From Novosphingobium sp. G106 (lineage in GTDB: Bacteria; Pseudomonadota; Alphaproteobacteria; Sphingomonadales; Sphingomonadaceae), in assembly GCF_019075875.1 (NCBI RefSeq), contig NZ_JAHOOZ010000001.1, positions 2,232,001-2,296,000 on the forward strand: a DNA stretch of 64,000 nucleotides, written 5' to 3'. Of the stretch, positions 1-9,448 are shown piece after piece (the first letter of the stretch is position 1; every line of letters starts with the position of its first letter). The position numbers and the translations under genes were made by a program. The notes beneath the pieces were generated by a model. The model was not told where the DNA came from. It was given only the letters and a program-made list of their open reading frames with translations, and ran no database searches.

Positions 1-683
1 AGATCGCCATCGGCTACCTGGCGCAGTGCGTCACCCGCGCTCTTGAGGCCGCGCGTGATGATCAGCGAGAGATAGCCGGCGGCGGCGATCGTCAGCAGGA
101 AGGCAACGACCCCCATGACCAGCATCGTCGTCCGTGCGGACTCGTACTGGGCCGTGGCCTCGTCGTCGGCCGCCTGCATCATTTCCTGCTGCTTCTTGAC
201 CAGCAGTTCGATCGTCTTGGTCAGCGCTTGGGCACGGGCGCGGGATTCGCCCATCGACAGCTCGGCAGCGGCCTTGCCGTCATTGGCGGCGAGCGCGCGC
301 ACCCGGTCGTTGACCGCGACGAACTCGGCATATTGATCGTCGAGCTTCGCCCAGAGCGCGCGGGTCGCTTCAGCCGGCTTGGCATTGGCTTCGTCGATCA
401 GCTGGCGAACCTGGCCGCGCCACGTGGTGATCGACGCATCGAACTCACGCTCGAGACGCGGATCCTCGTTCATCGCGAGGTTCTTTTCGCCGCGGACGAT
501 CATGCCGATGCCGGAGTCGATCGCGCGGGCGCGATCGAGCTGCTTGGCGGGGCCGCTGATCACTGCGCTCATGCTTTCGTCGAGGCCGCTCATGCGGCTG
601 ACTGAAAGTGCGATGATCCCCGACATGATGACAAGCAGGAGTGCGAAGGTCGCAACCAGCTTGAGTTTGATTGTTGCTCGCAT
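1..683 (-). CDS. Methyl-accepting chemotaxis protein, N-terminal part (cut by window edge)
   Basis: This is a transmembrane chemoreceptor that senses periplasmic signals and controls the CheA kinase encoded upstream. The visible part has an N-terminal membrane segment at about residues 8-28, a helical periplasmic region rich in charged residues (four-helix-bundle type, about 30-185), and a second membrane segment leading into the start of a HAMP linker. The signalling hairpin lies beyond position 1. The ATG at 683 is preceded by GGAAGG at good spacing. It is the last visible gene of the minus-strand che operon, 106 bases after the preceding receptor. The ligand cannot be predicted. Confidence 0.85.
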   Translation of the reverse strand, partial: MRATIKLKLVATFALLLVIMSGIIALSVSRMSGLDESMSAVISGPAKQLDRARAIDSGIGMIVRGEKNLAMNEDPRLEREFDASITTWRGQVRQLIDEANAKPAEATRALWAKLDDQYAEFVAVNDRVRALAANDGKAAAELSMGESRARAQALTKTIELLVKKQQEMMQAADDEATAQYESARTTMLVMGVVAFLLTIAAAGYLSLIITRGLKSAGDALRQVADGD

Positions 684-789
684 CTGCTTGCCTTCCGGTA
701 AAAGCCTGAATTGCAGTCAATTCAGTTCGATTGAGGGAATTGGATCAAGAGACGGCCGGAGGTCCCTGGCCCGCGGCCGTCTCCAGAGA

Positions 790-2619
790 TCAGGCGGCCT
801 CGCCGAAGTCGAGGTCGTCCGCGTCGGGGCCGCCGCTCGACAGGTCGAGTGCGAAGCCCTGGGCGCGGGCCTGCTGGCCGGCGACCGAATTGGGCTTCGG
901 CTTGACGGCGGCGGGCTTGGCCAGCGCCTTGTGCTTGGCCGGTGCGGCACGCCGAACCGGGGCGGCCGCAGCCGGGCGAGCAGCTTCGCGGCGGACGGTG
1001 TCCGGCGCGCCGGTGCGGAAGAACGAGATGCTGCTCTGCAGTTCTTCGGCGCGGCTGGCGAGATCGCCCGAAGTGCCCGAGATCTGTTCCGAAGCGGCAG
1101 CGTTCTGCTGGGTAACCTGGTCGAGCTGCTGGATCGCCTCGTTGATCTGGGCGACGCCGATGTCCTGTTCGCGGCAAGCGGCGCTGATCTCGCTGATCAG
1201 CTCGGCCGTGCGGCGAATGTCGGGCACCAGCTTGGTCAGCATTTCGCCGGCCTCGGCGCCCGCGGTCATCGTGTCGGAAGACACGGCGCCGATCTCGGCG
1301 GCGGCGACCTGGCTGCGCTCGGCAAGCTTGCGCACTTCCGAAGCGACGACGGCGAAGCCCTTGCCGTGCTCACCGGCACGCGCAGCCTCGACCGCGGCGT
1401 TCAGCGCGAGCAGATCGGTCTGGCGAGCGATCTCCTGGACGATCGAGATCTTCTCGGCGATCGTGCGCATGGCGGTGACCGCCTTCTCGACCGCAATGCC
1501 ACTGGCTTCTGCGTCCTTCGAAGACTGACGGGCGATCTTCTCGGTGGTCGCGGCGTTGTCGGCGTTCTGCTTCACGTTGGCGGCCATTTCCTCCATCGCG
1601 GCAGAAGCCTGCTCTGCGGCGGCGGCCTGCTCAGTTGCCCCCTGCGACATCTGCTCCGACGTGGCGGAGAGCTGTTCGCTGCCCGAGGCGACGTTCTGCG
1701 CGGCGGTCACGGCCTCGCCGACGACGCTGCGCAGGCGCTGCACCATGCGGAGCAGCGAGTTACCCAGCTTGTCCTCGGCCGAGAGCGGCTTGTGATCGAC
1801 GGTGAGGTTGCCCTGCGACACCTGCTCCGCGACGTCTGCAGTCGCCTGCAGGTTCGCCGTCATGGTGTTCATCATGTCGGCAAGATCGCGCGTCTCGTCG
1901 TTCGAATTCACCTGGACGGGCGGCGGCAGGTCACCGACCGAAAGCCGCTCCATCGCCGCGGTGACAACTTGGACTGGCTGGACGATACGCCGGCCGATCA
2001 TGAAGGCGACGGTGGCACCGATGACCATCGACAGCAGCACGGTCACGACGACCAGCCATGTCAGCTGCGTGAACAGCGCCTTCGATGCGTCATAGAGCTT
2101 GTTGGCCTCGGCCAGCTGCACCTGCGTCAGCTTGTCGACGACGGTCGTTACCGGATCGATGTCCGTATAGAGCTCGGTCGTGCGGAACTGTTGGAGCGCA
2201 TTCATGTCGCGCGTCTGCAGGATAGTGCGCAGCTTGGCCGTGGCGGCATCCGCCTTGGTCATCAGCGGCTGCGCATCGCGAACGAGGCCCGGCTCGTCGC
2301 CGCTCAGTTCGGTCGAAGTATAGGCCTTCCAGTGCTCCTGGATCGTCGCGGCGGCCTTGGTGACGCTGTCGAGACCCTGCTCGGGCGACATGTTGCCCAT
2401 CTGCACCTTGTGGCTCGCGTCGACGATGTTGACCGCATAGGCATCGGATACGGCCTTGAGGTCGCGCAGCGCGACCACGCGGTCCTCGTAGATCGACTTC
2501 GTGCCGGCCACGGTCTGCTGCATGCCGTAGAAGCCGACAGCGCCGATGATCAGCATGAGCACCAGCAGGACGCCGGGGATCAGCAACAGTTTCTTGAGAA
2601 TTGTCGTCCGGCCTTTCAT
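790..2619 (-). CDS. Methyl-accepting chemotaxis protein
   Basis: This 609-residue transmembrane chemoreceptor has membrane segments at about 10-32 and 187-209 enclosing a helical four-helix-bundle-type sensor domain. A HAMP linker follows (about 210-262), then the long coiled-coil signalling domain. The hairpin tip at about 396-432 carries the conserved [17 protein letters not shown] motif that contacts CheA and CheW. Alanine/glutamate-rich stretches on both flanks suit methylation by CheR. The tail is proline/alanine-rich and lacks the NWETF-type pentapeptide used for CheR tethering. The ATG is preceded by TAGGAG. It sits in the che operon after cheW, and the signal sensed is unknown. Confidence 0.95.
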   Translation of the reverse strand: MKGRTTILKKLLLIPGVLLVLMLIIGAVGFYGMQQTVAGTKSIYEDRVVALRDLKAVSDAYAVNIVDASHKVQMGNMSPEQGLDSVTKAAATIQEHWKAYTSTELSGDEPGLVRDAQPLMTKADAATAKLRTILQTRDMNALQQFRTTELYTDIDPVTTVVDKLTQVQLAEANKLYDASKALFTQLTWLVVVTVLLSMVIGATVAFMIGRRIVQPVQVVTAAMERLSVGDLPPPVQVNSNDETRDLADMMNTMTANLQATADVAEQVSQGNLTVDHKPLSAEDKLGNSLLRMVQRLRSVVGEAVTAAQNVASGSEQLSATSEQMSQGATEQAAAAEQASAAMEEMAANVKQNADNAATTEKIARQSSKDAEASGIAVEKAVTAMRTIAEKISIVQEIARQTDLLALNAAVEAARAGEHGKGFAVVASEVRKLAERSQVAAAEIGAVSSDTMTAGAEAGEMLTKLVPDIRRTAELISEISAACREQDIGVAQINEAIQQLDQVTQQNAAASEQISGTSGDLASRAEELQSSISFFRTGAPDTVRREAARPAAAAPVRRAAPAKHKALAKPAAVKPKPNSVAGQQARAQGFALDLSSGGPDADDLDFGEAA

Positions 2620-2663
2620 CGCCAGTCTCCTAAAAATCTTGAATTATGTGAATGGTTTAAAGT

Positions 2664-3146
2664 TCAGGCCGCCGCTGCTTCCGCGCGCGCGAAGATCGCC
2701 TCGACGTTCGGCAGGACCACGACGCTGTCGCCATGCCGGAAGAGGCTGCGGATGAAATCGCGGCGCCAGCGCATGCCGACGGCGGGCGTCGGCTCGCGAG
2801 TCTCCTGGCCGAGCGTGGTCACTTCAAGCACCTTGTCGGTCTTGAGCCCGATCAGCACCGGCTCGCCGTCGAGGTCGAGCTCGATCACGACGATGCGCGC
2901 GTCGATCGTCGCCTCGCCGCGCGGCAGGCCGAATGCCAGCCGGAGGTCGGCGATCGGGATGACCTTGCCGCGGAAGTTGACGACGCTGCCGACGAGATCG
3001 CGCGAGCCTGGCACGGCGGTCTCGGTCAGCAGGTCGAGTATCTCGCAGACCAGTCCGGCCTCGATCGCGAAGATGTCCTGGTCGAGGTGGAAGGTCAGCA
3101 CTTCGAGCTGACCCTGATCGTTCCAGGGGATGAGTTCGTTGTCCAT
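2664..3146 (-). CDS. cheW: Chemotaxis coupling protein CheW
   Basis: This 160-residue single-domain CheW links receptors to the CheA kinase at the inner face of the membrane. The sequence shows the CheW fold from about residue 12 to 150, including the VNFRGKVIPIADLR strand-turn-strand segment. It starts 8 bases after the cheA stop and is read in the same direction as cheY, cheA and two receptor genes, so it belongs to the standard signalling operon. The tail is alanine-rich. Nothing looks abnormal. Confidence 0.95.
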   Translation of the reverse strand: MDNELIPWNDQGQLEVLTFHLDQDIFAIEAGLVCEILDLLTETAVPGSRDLVGSVVNFRGKVIPIADLRLAFGLPRGEATIDARIVVIELDLDGEPVLIGLKTDKVLEVTTLGQETREPTPAVGMRWRRDFIRSLFRHGDSVVVLPNVEAIFARAEAAAA

Positions 3147-3154
3147 GGGTTGTC

Positions 3155-5188
3155 TCAGGCAGCCTGCTGCTGCCCCTCCAATTGCTGCCCGCGGGCGATG
3201 AGTTGGATGACGTCGAGGATCAGCGCGACGCTGCCATCGCCGAGGATGGTCGCGCCGGCGATGGTTGCGACATCCTTGTGCAGCGGCGACATCGACTTGA
3301 TCACGGTCTGGTGGTTGCCGATGATCTGGTCGACCACGAGGCCGACGCGCCCGGAGTCATTGGCCGTGCCCGTGCCGATGACGACGATCTTCTGGAACGT
3401 GTCGGGCCGGGTGCCCGTGGCGAAAACCTCGCGCAGGCGAAGGAACGGCACCAGCCGGTCGCGCAGCTTGATCAGGCTGGAACCACGCGACCGCAGGTCT
3501 TCCTCGAGGCTCAGCTCGATGCATTCCTCGACCGCCGAGAGCGGGATGACGTAGCGGCCTTCGCCGACGCCCACGAGCAGGCCGTCGATGATCGCCAGGG
3601 TCAGCGGAATGCGCAGGGTAATTGTCGATCCCTCGCCGGGCTGGGTGGCGATGTCGATCGTCCCGCGCAGGCTTTCGATCGTGCGCTTGACCACGTCCAT
3701 GCCGACGCCGCGGCCCGAGAGGTTGGTGACTTCGGCCGCGGTCGAGAAACCCGGTGCGAAGATCATCTGCAGCAGTTCCTGGTCGCTCAGCACCTGCCCC
3801 GGCTGGATCAGCCCATTGGCTTCGGCCTTGGCGCGGATGCGGTCGCGGTCCATGCCGCGGCCGTTGTCGCGGATCTTGATGATGACCTCGCCGCCCGCCT
3901 GGAGCGCGCTGAGCCGGACCTCGCCGGTCGCGGGCTTGCCCGCCGCCTCGCGCAGGTCGGGCGTTTCGAGGCCGTGATCGCAAGCATTGCGGATGAGGTG
4001 GACCATCGGGTCGGCCAACCGCTCGATGACAGTCTTGTCGAGCTCGGTGCTCTCGCCTTCGGTGACCAGCGAGATCGACTTGCCGGTCTCGTGCGCCAGA
4101 TCGTGGACCAAACGGCGGAAGCGGCCAAACAGCGTCGACACGGGCACCATGCGCAGCACCATCATCGTGTCGCGCAGTTCGGAAATCAGCCGCTCGATAT
4201 CTTCAGAGACGGAGCGCAGCGCGGTATTGGTATCGTGGTGGGCGATCTGCGACAGCCGGCTCTGGACGATGACGAGTTCGCCGACGCGGTCCATCAGCTC
4301 GTCGAGCCGCTCGGCCGGAACGCGGACGTTCTCGACCGGCCGGTCCTTTGTCGGTGCGGGGGAAGAAGAAGATGCCGGCGCCGCCTGGGAGGGAGAGTGC
4401 GGCGGCGCCGGCAAGTGGGAAGCAGCGGGTGCAATTGCCGCTTCCGGAGGGAACTCTACGATGGGGTCGGCATCGGCCGTACTCTGATGGAGCGGCTCGA
4501 GCTGCAGCTCCATGTCGTCGATCACGAACATGAACACGTCTTCGATGTCGGAGCGCGAGACGTCGCCGCGCAGCGTCACGTCCCAGCCGAAATAGCACTG
4601 GGTCGGATCGAATTCGGCGAGCGCCGGCAACCGGTCGCGTAGCACGGCGACCTCAGCCTCGCCCAATTCGCGCAGCTCGTCGAGCAGGCCGAGCGGGTTG
4701 AGCCCGTTCACCAGGCAGCCGCCCGGCAGATAGAAGCGGATCGACCACCCAACCGATGCCGCGGGCGCTGAAGGGGTCTCGACTACGACCACCGCCGCGG
4801 CGGGCTGATCCGAGTCTTCCTCCATCGCGCTGCGCAGGCGGCCGAGAATCGCCTCGCCCTCGGCCCCGTCAGCCGGGGTGTCGCGATCGAGCAGCGCAGC
4901 CATGTGATCCTTGGCCGAAAGGATGGCGTCGACCAGCTCGGGCGTGGCCGCGGCCTTGCCCTTACGCACGCGGTCGAAGGCGGTCTCGCAGTGGTGGGTA
5001 AAGCTGGCGAGCCCATCGAAGCCGAACATGGCCCCCGAACCCTTCAGCGTATGAAGGCCGCGGAAGACGGCGTTGATCAGGTCATCGTCCTGCAGGTTCC
5101 GGCCGAGGTCGAGCAGGTCCTGCTCGACCTGGTCGAGCAGATCGCCGGCCTCGACGAGGAAGGCCGCGACTGGATCGCCGCCGCTCAT
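3155..5188 (-). CDS. cheA: Chemotaxis histidine kinase CheA
   Basis: This 677-residue cytoplasmic kinase phosphorylates CheY and CheB in response to receptors. Domains in order are an Hpt/P1 domain with the phospho-accepting His46 in GLHTLKGSG, and a linker with a CheY-binding-like segment (the YFGWDVTL region) and a low-complexity Pro/Ala/Ser stretch. Then come the P3 dimerisation helices (ERLDELMDRVGELVI) and the ATPase domain with N box (HLIRNACDHG), G1 (DNGRGMD), F box (FAPGFST) and G2 (GRGVGMD). A C-terminal CheW-like P5 domain closes it. The ATG overlaps the cheY stop by 4 bases, so the two are translationally coupled. All catalytic boxes are intact. Confidence 0.97.
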   Translation of the reverse strand: MSGGDPVAAFLVEAGDLLDQVEQDLLDLGRNLQDDDLINAVFRGLHTLKGSGAMFGFDGLASFTHHCETAFDRVRKGKAAATPELVDAILSAKDHMAALLDRDTPADGAEGEAILGRLRSAMEEDSDQPAAAVVVVETPSAPAASVGWSIRFYLPGGCLVNGLNPLGLLDELRELGEAEVAVLRDRLPALAEFDPTQCYFGWDVTLRGDVSRSDIEDVFMFVIDDMELQLEPLHQSTADADPIVEFPPEAAIAPAASHLPAPPHSPSQAAPASSSSPAPTKDRPVENVRVPAERLDELMDRVGELVIVQSRLSQIAHHDTNTALRSVSEDIERLISELRDTMMVLRMVPVSTLFGRFRRLVHDLAHETGKSISLVTEGESTELDKTVIERLADPMVHLIRNACDHGLETPDLREAAGKPATGEVRLSALQAGGEVIIKIRDNGRGMDRDRIRAKAEANGLIQPGQVLSDQELLQMIFAPGFSTAAEVTNLSGRGVGMDVVKRTIESLRGTIDIATQPGEGSTITLRIPLTLAIIDGLLVGVGEGRYVIPLSAVEECIELSLEEDLRSRGSSLIKLRDRLVPFLRLREVFATGTRPDTFQKIVVIGTGTANDSGRVGLVVDQIIGNHQTVIKSMSPLHKDVATIAGATILGDGSVALILDVIQLIARGQQLEGQQQAA

Positions 5189-5553
5189 CGGCTGAGCACC
5201 TTGCCGACGACGCGCAGCAGCTGGTCGGGCACGAAAGGCTTGACCAGCCAGCCGGTGGCGCCGGCGGCCTTGGCTTCGGCCTTGACCGCATCATCCGATT
5301 CCGTGGTGAGGAAGAGGATCGGCACGCCGGTCTGGAGCGTGCCCTTGCGGATCTCACGGATCATCGACAGCCCGTCCATATTGGGCATGTTGAGATCGGT
5401 AAGGATCAGGTCGAAGCGCTCGGCGTTGGCCTTGCCCAGCCCGTCTTGGCCATCGCTGGCTTCGGTGACTTTATAGCCGGCCCCGGTCAGCGCGATCTTG
5501 ATCGCCATGCGCAGGCTAGCGGAATCGTCAACGGCAAGAATGGAAGCAGACAT
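5185..5553 (-). CDS. cheY: Chemotaxis response regulator CheY
   Basis: This 122-residue single receiver domain has the acidic pocket (VDD at 8-10), the phospho-accepting Asp in TDLNMPNMDG, a conserved Thr in FLTTES and the Lys in VKPF. It receives phosphate from the CheA encoded directly downstream and would bind the flagellar switch or act as a phosphate sink. Its ATG overlaps the stop codon of the STAS gene (TAATG arrangement), and its own stop overlaps the cheA start, so three genes are tightly coupled. Confidence 0.95.
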   Translation of the reverse strand: MSASILAVDDSASLRMAIKIALTGAGYKVTEASDGQDGLGKANAERFDLILTDLNMPNMDGLSMIREIRKGTLQTGVPILFLTTESDDAVKAEAKAAGATGWLVKPFVPDQLLRVVGKVLSR

Positions 5554-5864
5554 TATACGGTTTCCTCACCAATCCAGAATTCGAGGTCGGATGGATCCGC
5601 GCCTTCCCGGTAACCGCACCGGGCAAGCAGCGACGTGATGTTGGGGTTGGCCTGCGTGCTCAGCGCCAGCACGCGGCTGGCTTCGGCCAGTTCAGCGCGA
5701 TAGACGTCGACCGTCTGAACAAAGGTCAGATCGACGTCCTCGAGCTCCGAGACGTCGATGACAACACGATCCGCTGGGGCGGAATCGCCTAATCGCGCGG
5801 CGAATTCTGCAACGGTCCGCGTGGTGACGCTGGATCCTGTGGCAAACTGCACTTCCACGGCCAT
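5553..5864 (-). CDS. Small STAS-domain protein at the head of the che operon (CheS-like position)
   Basis: This 103-residue protein resembles STAS / anti-sigma-antagonist folds, with VVIDVSELEDVDLTFVQTV giving the strand and helix that normally hold the phosphorylatable serine. Here the residue after the DVDL strand is Thr, so Ser phosphorylation is not obvious. The start at 5864 is chosen because AGGAG lies 4 bases upstream; a longer frame to 5924 lacks such a site. The order STAS-cheY-cheA matches the cheS-cheY1-cheA order known in Sinorhizobium, where CheS assists CheY1 dephosphorylation through CheA. That role is inferred here from position and size only. Confidence 0.75.
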   Translation of the reverse strand: MAVEVQFATGSSVTTRTVAEFAARLGDSAPADRVVIDVSELEDVDLTFVQTVDVYRAELAEASRVLALSTQANPNITSLLARCGYREGADPSDLEFWIGEETV

Positions 5865-5924
5865 TATACTCCTGGCTATTCGCACCAAGTCGATCAGACT
5901 TCGCTCGTTAGCCAGATAAGCCAA

Positions 5925-6280
5925 TATTTATGAACACGGTATTTAGGTTACCGCTAGTTGATCCAACATAGTTTATAAATACTACATTGGATATAGTCTT
6001 ATCACATAGGCCAAAAATAATACCTGATTCATCAATATACAACTCAAATCCGAAATGGATATATTTATAGGTCGTTTTCGGTCTTGTACCTGATCGCGAG
6101 GCAACGGTTCCTTCACCATCACGCCCGAACCGCAACCCTGGGTCGACACGACGCCCCGGCGATCTGTGCGAAACCACACGGTTGCGTATCCTTTAACTTT
6201 CTTGAATTATGAGCCACACCGGCTATTAGTAGCCTGAGAACACTGGTCTCACGCGGATATCCGCGGAAACGGACCTAAAA
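5925..6280. other. AT-rich non-coding region with a long imperfect palindrome
   Basis: The roughly 355 bases between the divergent che operon and the desaturase gene are markedly AT-rich, most strongly at 5920-6090, in contrast to the GC-rich genes on both sides. Frames across it have no recognisable protein character. A 32-base imperfect palindrome spans 5961-5992, with arms ATCCAA / TTGGAT and inner arms TAGT / ACTA around a TTATAAAT centre. It probably contains the promoters of both flanking transcription units. No convincing sigma-28 box was identified. Confidence 0.6.
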
Positions 6281-6290
6281 GGTGGAATTG

Positions 6291-7100
6291 ATGGATACGG
6301 GATTCCTGGGTTTTCTGGCCGAGCACTACAATTGGCTGCTCTCGCTCTATGCCGGTCTCGGCATCATCGCGGTGTCGCTGGCAGGACGCGTCGTCCGCCT
6401 GATTCCGGCTTTTGGCGCAGCCCACAAGCTCAACAGCGAGACGCTGGCGAAGAAGATGGAGCGCCCGGCCTATGCGCAGAACCAGGCCTGGAACCGCAAG
6501 TGGGCCGGGCTCTATCTCGTCGTCATCTTCGCGGGCATCCTGCCTTTCTGCCTGACGACCGAAGCCCAGCCATGGTGGAACGTGCTGTCGGACATCGTCA
6601 TCGTCCTGATGGTCTACGACTTTTTCTACTACCTGATGCACCGCTTCCTGTTCCACGATAGCAAGTTCCTCGGCGGTCCGTTGATGTGGGTCCACGCCGT
6701 CCACCACCGGCAGCACAACCCCTGCCGCATGGATTCGAGCTACATCCACCCGATCGAGGTGGCGATGGGGCTCGGGCTCTTCGTCCTGACGATCTTCCTG
6801 CTGTCGTTCCCGATGGGCAATTTCCACGTCGTCACGCTGGTCGTCACCTGGGTCGCCTTCTCGCAGATCAACCTGCACAACCACACGCTGTGGGAAGCCG
6901 ATCGGTTTCCGTTCAAGTACCTGAGCTTCCTGTCGAAGATGCACCACAACCACCACGCGCGGTTCACCGGCGGCAACTTCGCGACGATCACGCTGCTCTA
7001 CGACTGGCTGTTCGGCACGATCGACCATGGCAAAGGCTGGGGCGACGGCGCGAAGCGTCCGCAGTCCAAGCAGAAGCCGAACACGCCGAGCGCGGCCTGA
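6291..7100 (+). CDS. Sterol desaturase / fatty acid hydroxylase family protein
   Basis: This 269-residue integral membrane di-iron enzyme is expected to hydroxylate or desaturate a lipid such as a fatty acid, carotenoid or sterol-like substrate. The histidine clusters of the family are present in order: HRFLFH, HAVHHRQHN, HNHTLW and HHNHH. They are interleaved with at least four hydrophobic membrane segments. ATG 6291 is preferred because AAGGTGG lies just upstream; an in-frame GTG at 6282 would add three residues. It stands alone between the AT-rich region and a hydrolase gene. Substrate unknown. Confidence 0.88.
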   Translation: MDTGFLGFLAEHYNWLLSLYAGLGIIAVSLAGRVVRLIPAFGAAHKLNSETLAKKMERPAYAQNQAWNRKWAGLYLVVIFAGILPFCLTTEAQPWWNVLSDIVIVLMVYDFFYYLMHRFLFHDSKFLGGPLMWVHAVHHRQHNPCRMDSSYIHPIEVAMGLGLFVLTIFLLSFPMGNFHVVTLVVTWVAFSQINLHNHTLWEADRFPFKYLSFLSKMHHNHHARFTGGNFATITLLYDWLFGTIDHGKGWGDGAKRPQSKQKPNTPSAA

Positions 7101-7179
7101 CTTTGGTCTGCGGTTGATCGCCCTGCCATAGCCGTTATCCTCTCCCGCAGACCGCATTCAAGCGGCGCGGGAGAGCGGC

Positions 7180-8136
7180 ATGGGCCATCGGCGGATCGAA
7201 CTGCGCATCGACACCGGAACACAGAGCAGCGGCAAGGCCTGGACGCTCGCCGCAACCGTCCACCTGCCCGATGACGCCGCGCTGGGTCCCCGCCCGCCAC
7301 TGCTCGTCGCCATGCCAGGCGGCGGCTATACGCGGCACTATTTCGACTTGCGCGAGGCCGGCTACAGCGAAGCCGAGCATCACGTCGCCCGAGGCGTCGT
7401 GGTCGTGGCGTTCGACCACCTGCGCGTCGGCGACAGCGACATTCCCGATCTCGAAGAGGCGAGCCTGACCGCCTGCGCCGAGGCAAATCACGCCGCGGTC
7501 GGCGTCATCCTCGAAAAGCTGCGCAGCGGCACGCTGGACTCGGCCATCAAAGCGATCGACCCGGCCGTAGTAGTCGGCGTCGGCCAGTCGATGGGCGGCC
7601 ATATCGGCCTGCTCATGCAAGCCGGTCACAAGACCTTCGACGCGCTCGCCATGCTCGGCAGCAGCGTGGTCTCGACCCGCCTGCCCGCGCGCGAAGTGGG
7701 CAAGGAAGTCAGCCTGATGGGCCAGACCGATCCGGTGAACGGCCTCTCGGCGCTGGTCGGCTTCGACTTCCAGTTTGCGTTCCACTGGGAAGACGTGCCC
7801 GAACGCTTCGCCGAGGCCGACATCGCCGGCCAGCGTGGCTCGGGGGCCCTGCCCTACTGGCGCAGCGCGACCACGCCGAATGCCGGCGGCGGACTGCTGC
7901 CCGGCCACCTCTCGGGCGCGGCCGCGGTCGTCACCGTGCCGGTGCTGCTGGGCATGGGCGAGCGCGACGTCTGCCAGGACAGCTTGCGCGAACTCGCCGC
8001 CTTCATGTCGACCCGCGACCTCGCGCTGTTCGTCGCGCCGAGGATGGCGCACATGCACAACTTCGCGGGGACGCGCGAACTGATCTGGCGCCGGCTCGAC
8101 GCCTTCATCGCGCAGGTCGCCGACCGCGCAGGCTAG
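7180..8136 (+). CDS. Alpha/beta hydrolase family protein
   Basis: This 318-residue predicted cytoplasmic serine hydrolase has the nucleophile elbow GQSMGGH with Ser137 and an oxyanion-hole-like PGGGY near residue 46-50. A late histidine in the MAHMHNF segment fits the catalytic His. The start ATG follows GGGAGAG. It is preceded by an inverted repeat (GGTCTGCGG at 7105-7113 and its complement at 7145-7153) that may form a hairpin after the desaturase gene. It converges with the acyl-CoA dehydrogenase gene 3 bases away. Substrate is not predictable; esterase or amide hydrolase activity is likely. Confidence 0.85.
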   Translation: MGHRRIELRIDTGTQSSGKAWTLAATVHLPDDAALGPRPPLLVAMPGGGYTRHYFDLREAGYSEAEHHVARGVVVVAFDHLRVGDSDIPDLEEASLTACAEANHAAVGVILEKLRSGTLDSAIKAIDPAVVVGVGQSMGGHIGLLMQAGHKTFDALAMLGSSVVSTRLPAREVGKEVSLMGQTDPVNGLSALVGFDFQFAFHWEDVPERFAEADIAGQRGSGALPYWRSATTPNAGGGLLPGHLSGAAAVVTVPVLLGMGERDVCQDSLRELAAFMSTRDLALFVAPRMAHMHNFAGTRELIWRRLDAFIAQVADRAG

Positions 8137-8138
8137 CC

Positions 8139-9422
8139 CTACCCCTTCGCCGGCATGGCATTGTGCCGCATCTGGTTGAACGGCATCTCGGGATCGTAGC
8201 CCGGCTCGCGCGGCAGGCCGAGGTGCCGCTCGGCGACGAGGTTGAGCTGCATCTCGAGCGTGCCGCCACCGATGCGATGCGTGGTCACGCGGGTGAGACC
8301 GATGTCGGGCTCCGCGCCCAGCGGTGCCGCGACACCGACCGGCCCGGCCAGCGCCGACAGCAACGCGGTGCGCCGCACGTCGGTGCGCGCAACGAGCAGG
8401 CTGGAGACGGTACCCGCAGAGTCGGGCAGCGTCTTGTTGCGTAGCCCCTTGCCGATCCGCTGCCCGGTCAGGTTGTAGACCGTGTCGATGACGAAGGCCT
8501 CGCCAACCGCCTGCCGCGCCAATGGGTCCTTGGCCCGGCCGAGCGACCGCGCCAGATCGACATAGCGCTGCGAGAGCTGAATCTGCTCGGAGGCCGCCGC
8601 CTGGCGCAGGCCAGCGTGCCAGCCCTTGGCCATGCCGGCGCGCTCGGAGGCGAGCTGGGTCTGCGCGACTTTCCAGCCGGCGCCAACCTCACCGACGCGG
8701 TCCTCGTCGGGCACGGCGACGTCGTCGAGGAATTCCTGGCAGAAATCGCTGCCGCCGCGGACCAGCTTGATCGGATGGATCGTCATGCCCGGCGCATGCA
8801 TGTTGACGAGGAACATGGTCAGACCTGCATGCTTGCGCACGGTGGGATCGGTGCGCGCGAGGCACAGGCCCATGTCCGAGACGTGGCCGCCGCTGGTCCA
8901 GACCTTCGAGCCGTTGAGCACCCAGCCGTCGCCACGCTTCTCGGCGCGCGTCAGGCAGCCGGCGAGGTCCGATCCGCCCGAAGGCTCGGACAAAAGCTGG
9001 CACCAAAGCTGCTCACCGCTGAGCATCTTGGGGATATACTTGCTCTTCTGCTCCTCGGAGCCGTTCACCAGCAGCACGGGCAGGACGATGTTGAAGGCGT
9101 TGCCGAAGTGCCAGGCGAGACGGTAGGGCTCGGCCTCTTCGTAGAAGATCTCCTCGAAGCGGTGGTCGAGCCCCTGCCCGCCATAGGTCTTGGGCACGGT
9201 GATGCCGGCAAGATCGCCGTCCCAGAGGATGCGCTGGATCTCGCGGTCGCGGTTGACGAGGGCTACATCCTCGAAGGCATTGGCCGGCTCGCCCGGCACC
9301 CGCGGCGGCATGCGGCCGCCCATGTACTGACGCGCGCGCAGGCGGAAAGCGCGCTGCTCGTCGGTGTCGCGGTCCTCAGTGGTCTGGCGGGGACCGGTGC
9401 GCTCTTCTGCAGAATTCAGCAT
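8139..9422 (-). CDS. Acyl-CoA dehydrogenase (larger subunit type)
   Basis: This 427-residue FAD-dependent acyl-CoA dehydrogenase has the N-terminal helical domain with ITVPKTYGGQGL, the middle beta domain with QLLSEPSGGSDLAG and GSKVWTSG flavin-contact segments, and the C-terminal helical domain ending in a HRIGGGTLEMQ segment. The start at 9422 follows GGGAGGA at good spacing; frame upstream of it belongs to the antisense shadow of the neighbour. It lies 26 bases after a second, smaller acyl-CoA dehydrogenase gene. That arrangement is typical of heteromeric alpha2beta2 acyl-CoA dehydrogenases of steroid or branched-chain acyl oxidation. The specific acyl-CoA is unknown. Confidence 0.93.
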   Translation of the reverse strand: MLNSAEERTGPRQTTEDRDTDEQRAFRLRARQYMGGRMPPRVPGEPANAFEDVALVNRDREIQRILWDGDLAGITVPKTYGGQGLDHRFEEIFYEEAEPYRLAWHFGNAFNIVLPVLLVNGSEEQKSKYIPKMLSGEQLWCQLLSEPSGGSDLAGCLTRAEKRGDGWVLNGSKVWTSGGHVSDMGLCLARTDPTVRKHAGLTMFLVNMHAPGMTIHPIKLVRGGSDFCQEFLDDVAVPDEDRVGEVGAGWKVAQTQLASERAGMAKGWHAGLRQAAASEQIQLSQRYVDLARSLGRAKDPLARQAVGEAFVIDTVYNLTGQRIGKGLRNKTLPDSAGTVSSLLVARTDVRRTALLSALAGPVGVAAPLGAEPDIGLTRVTTHRIGGGTLEMQLNLVAERHLGLPREPGYDPEMPFNQMRHNAMPAKG

Positions 9423-9448
9423 TGTCGTTCCTCCCTCAAAGGCCGGCC

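Noticed and set aside
379-3111. Long plus-strand open frame of about 900 codons antisense to the receptor and cheW genes
   Set aside because: High GC leaves antisense frames open. The product is Arg/Ala-rich with no domain, whereas the minus strand encodes clear MCP and CheW proteins.
5908-6177. Two short minus-strand frames in the AT-rich gap
   Set aside because: They have no ribosome site, no motif and mixed composition; the STAS gene has its own good start at 5864.
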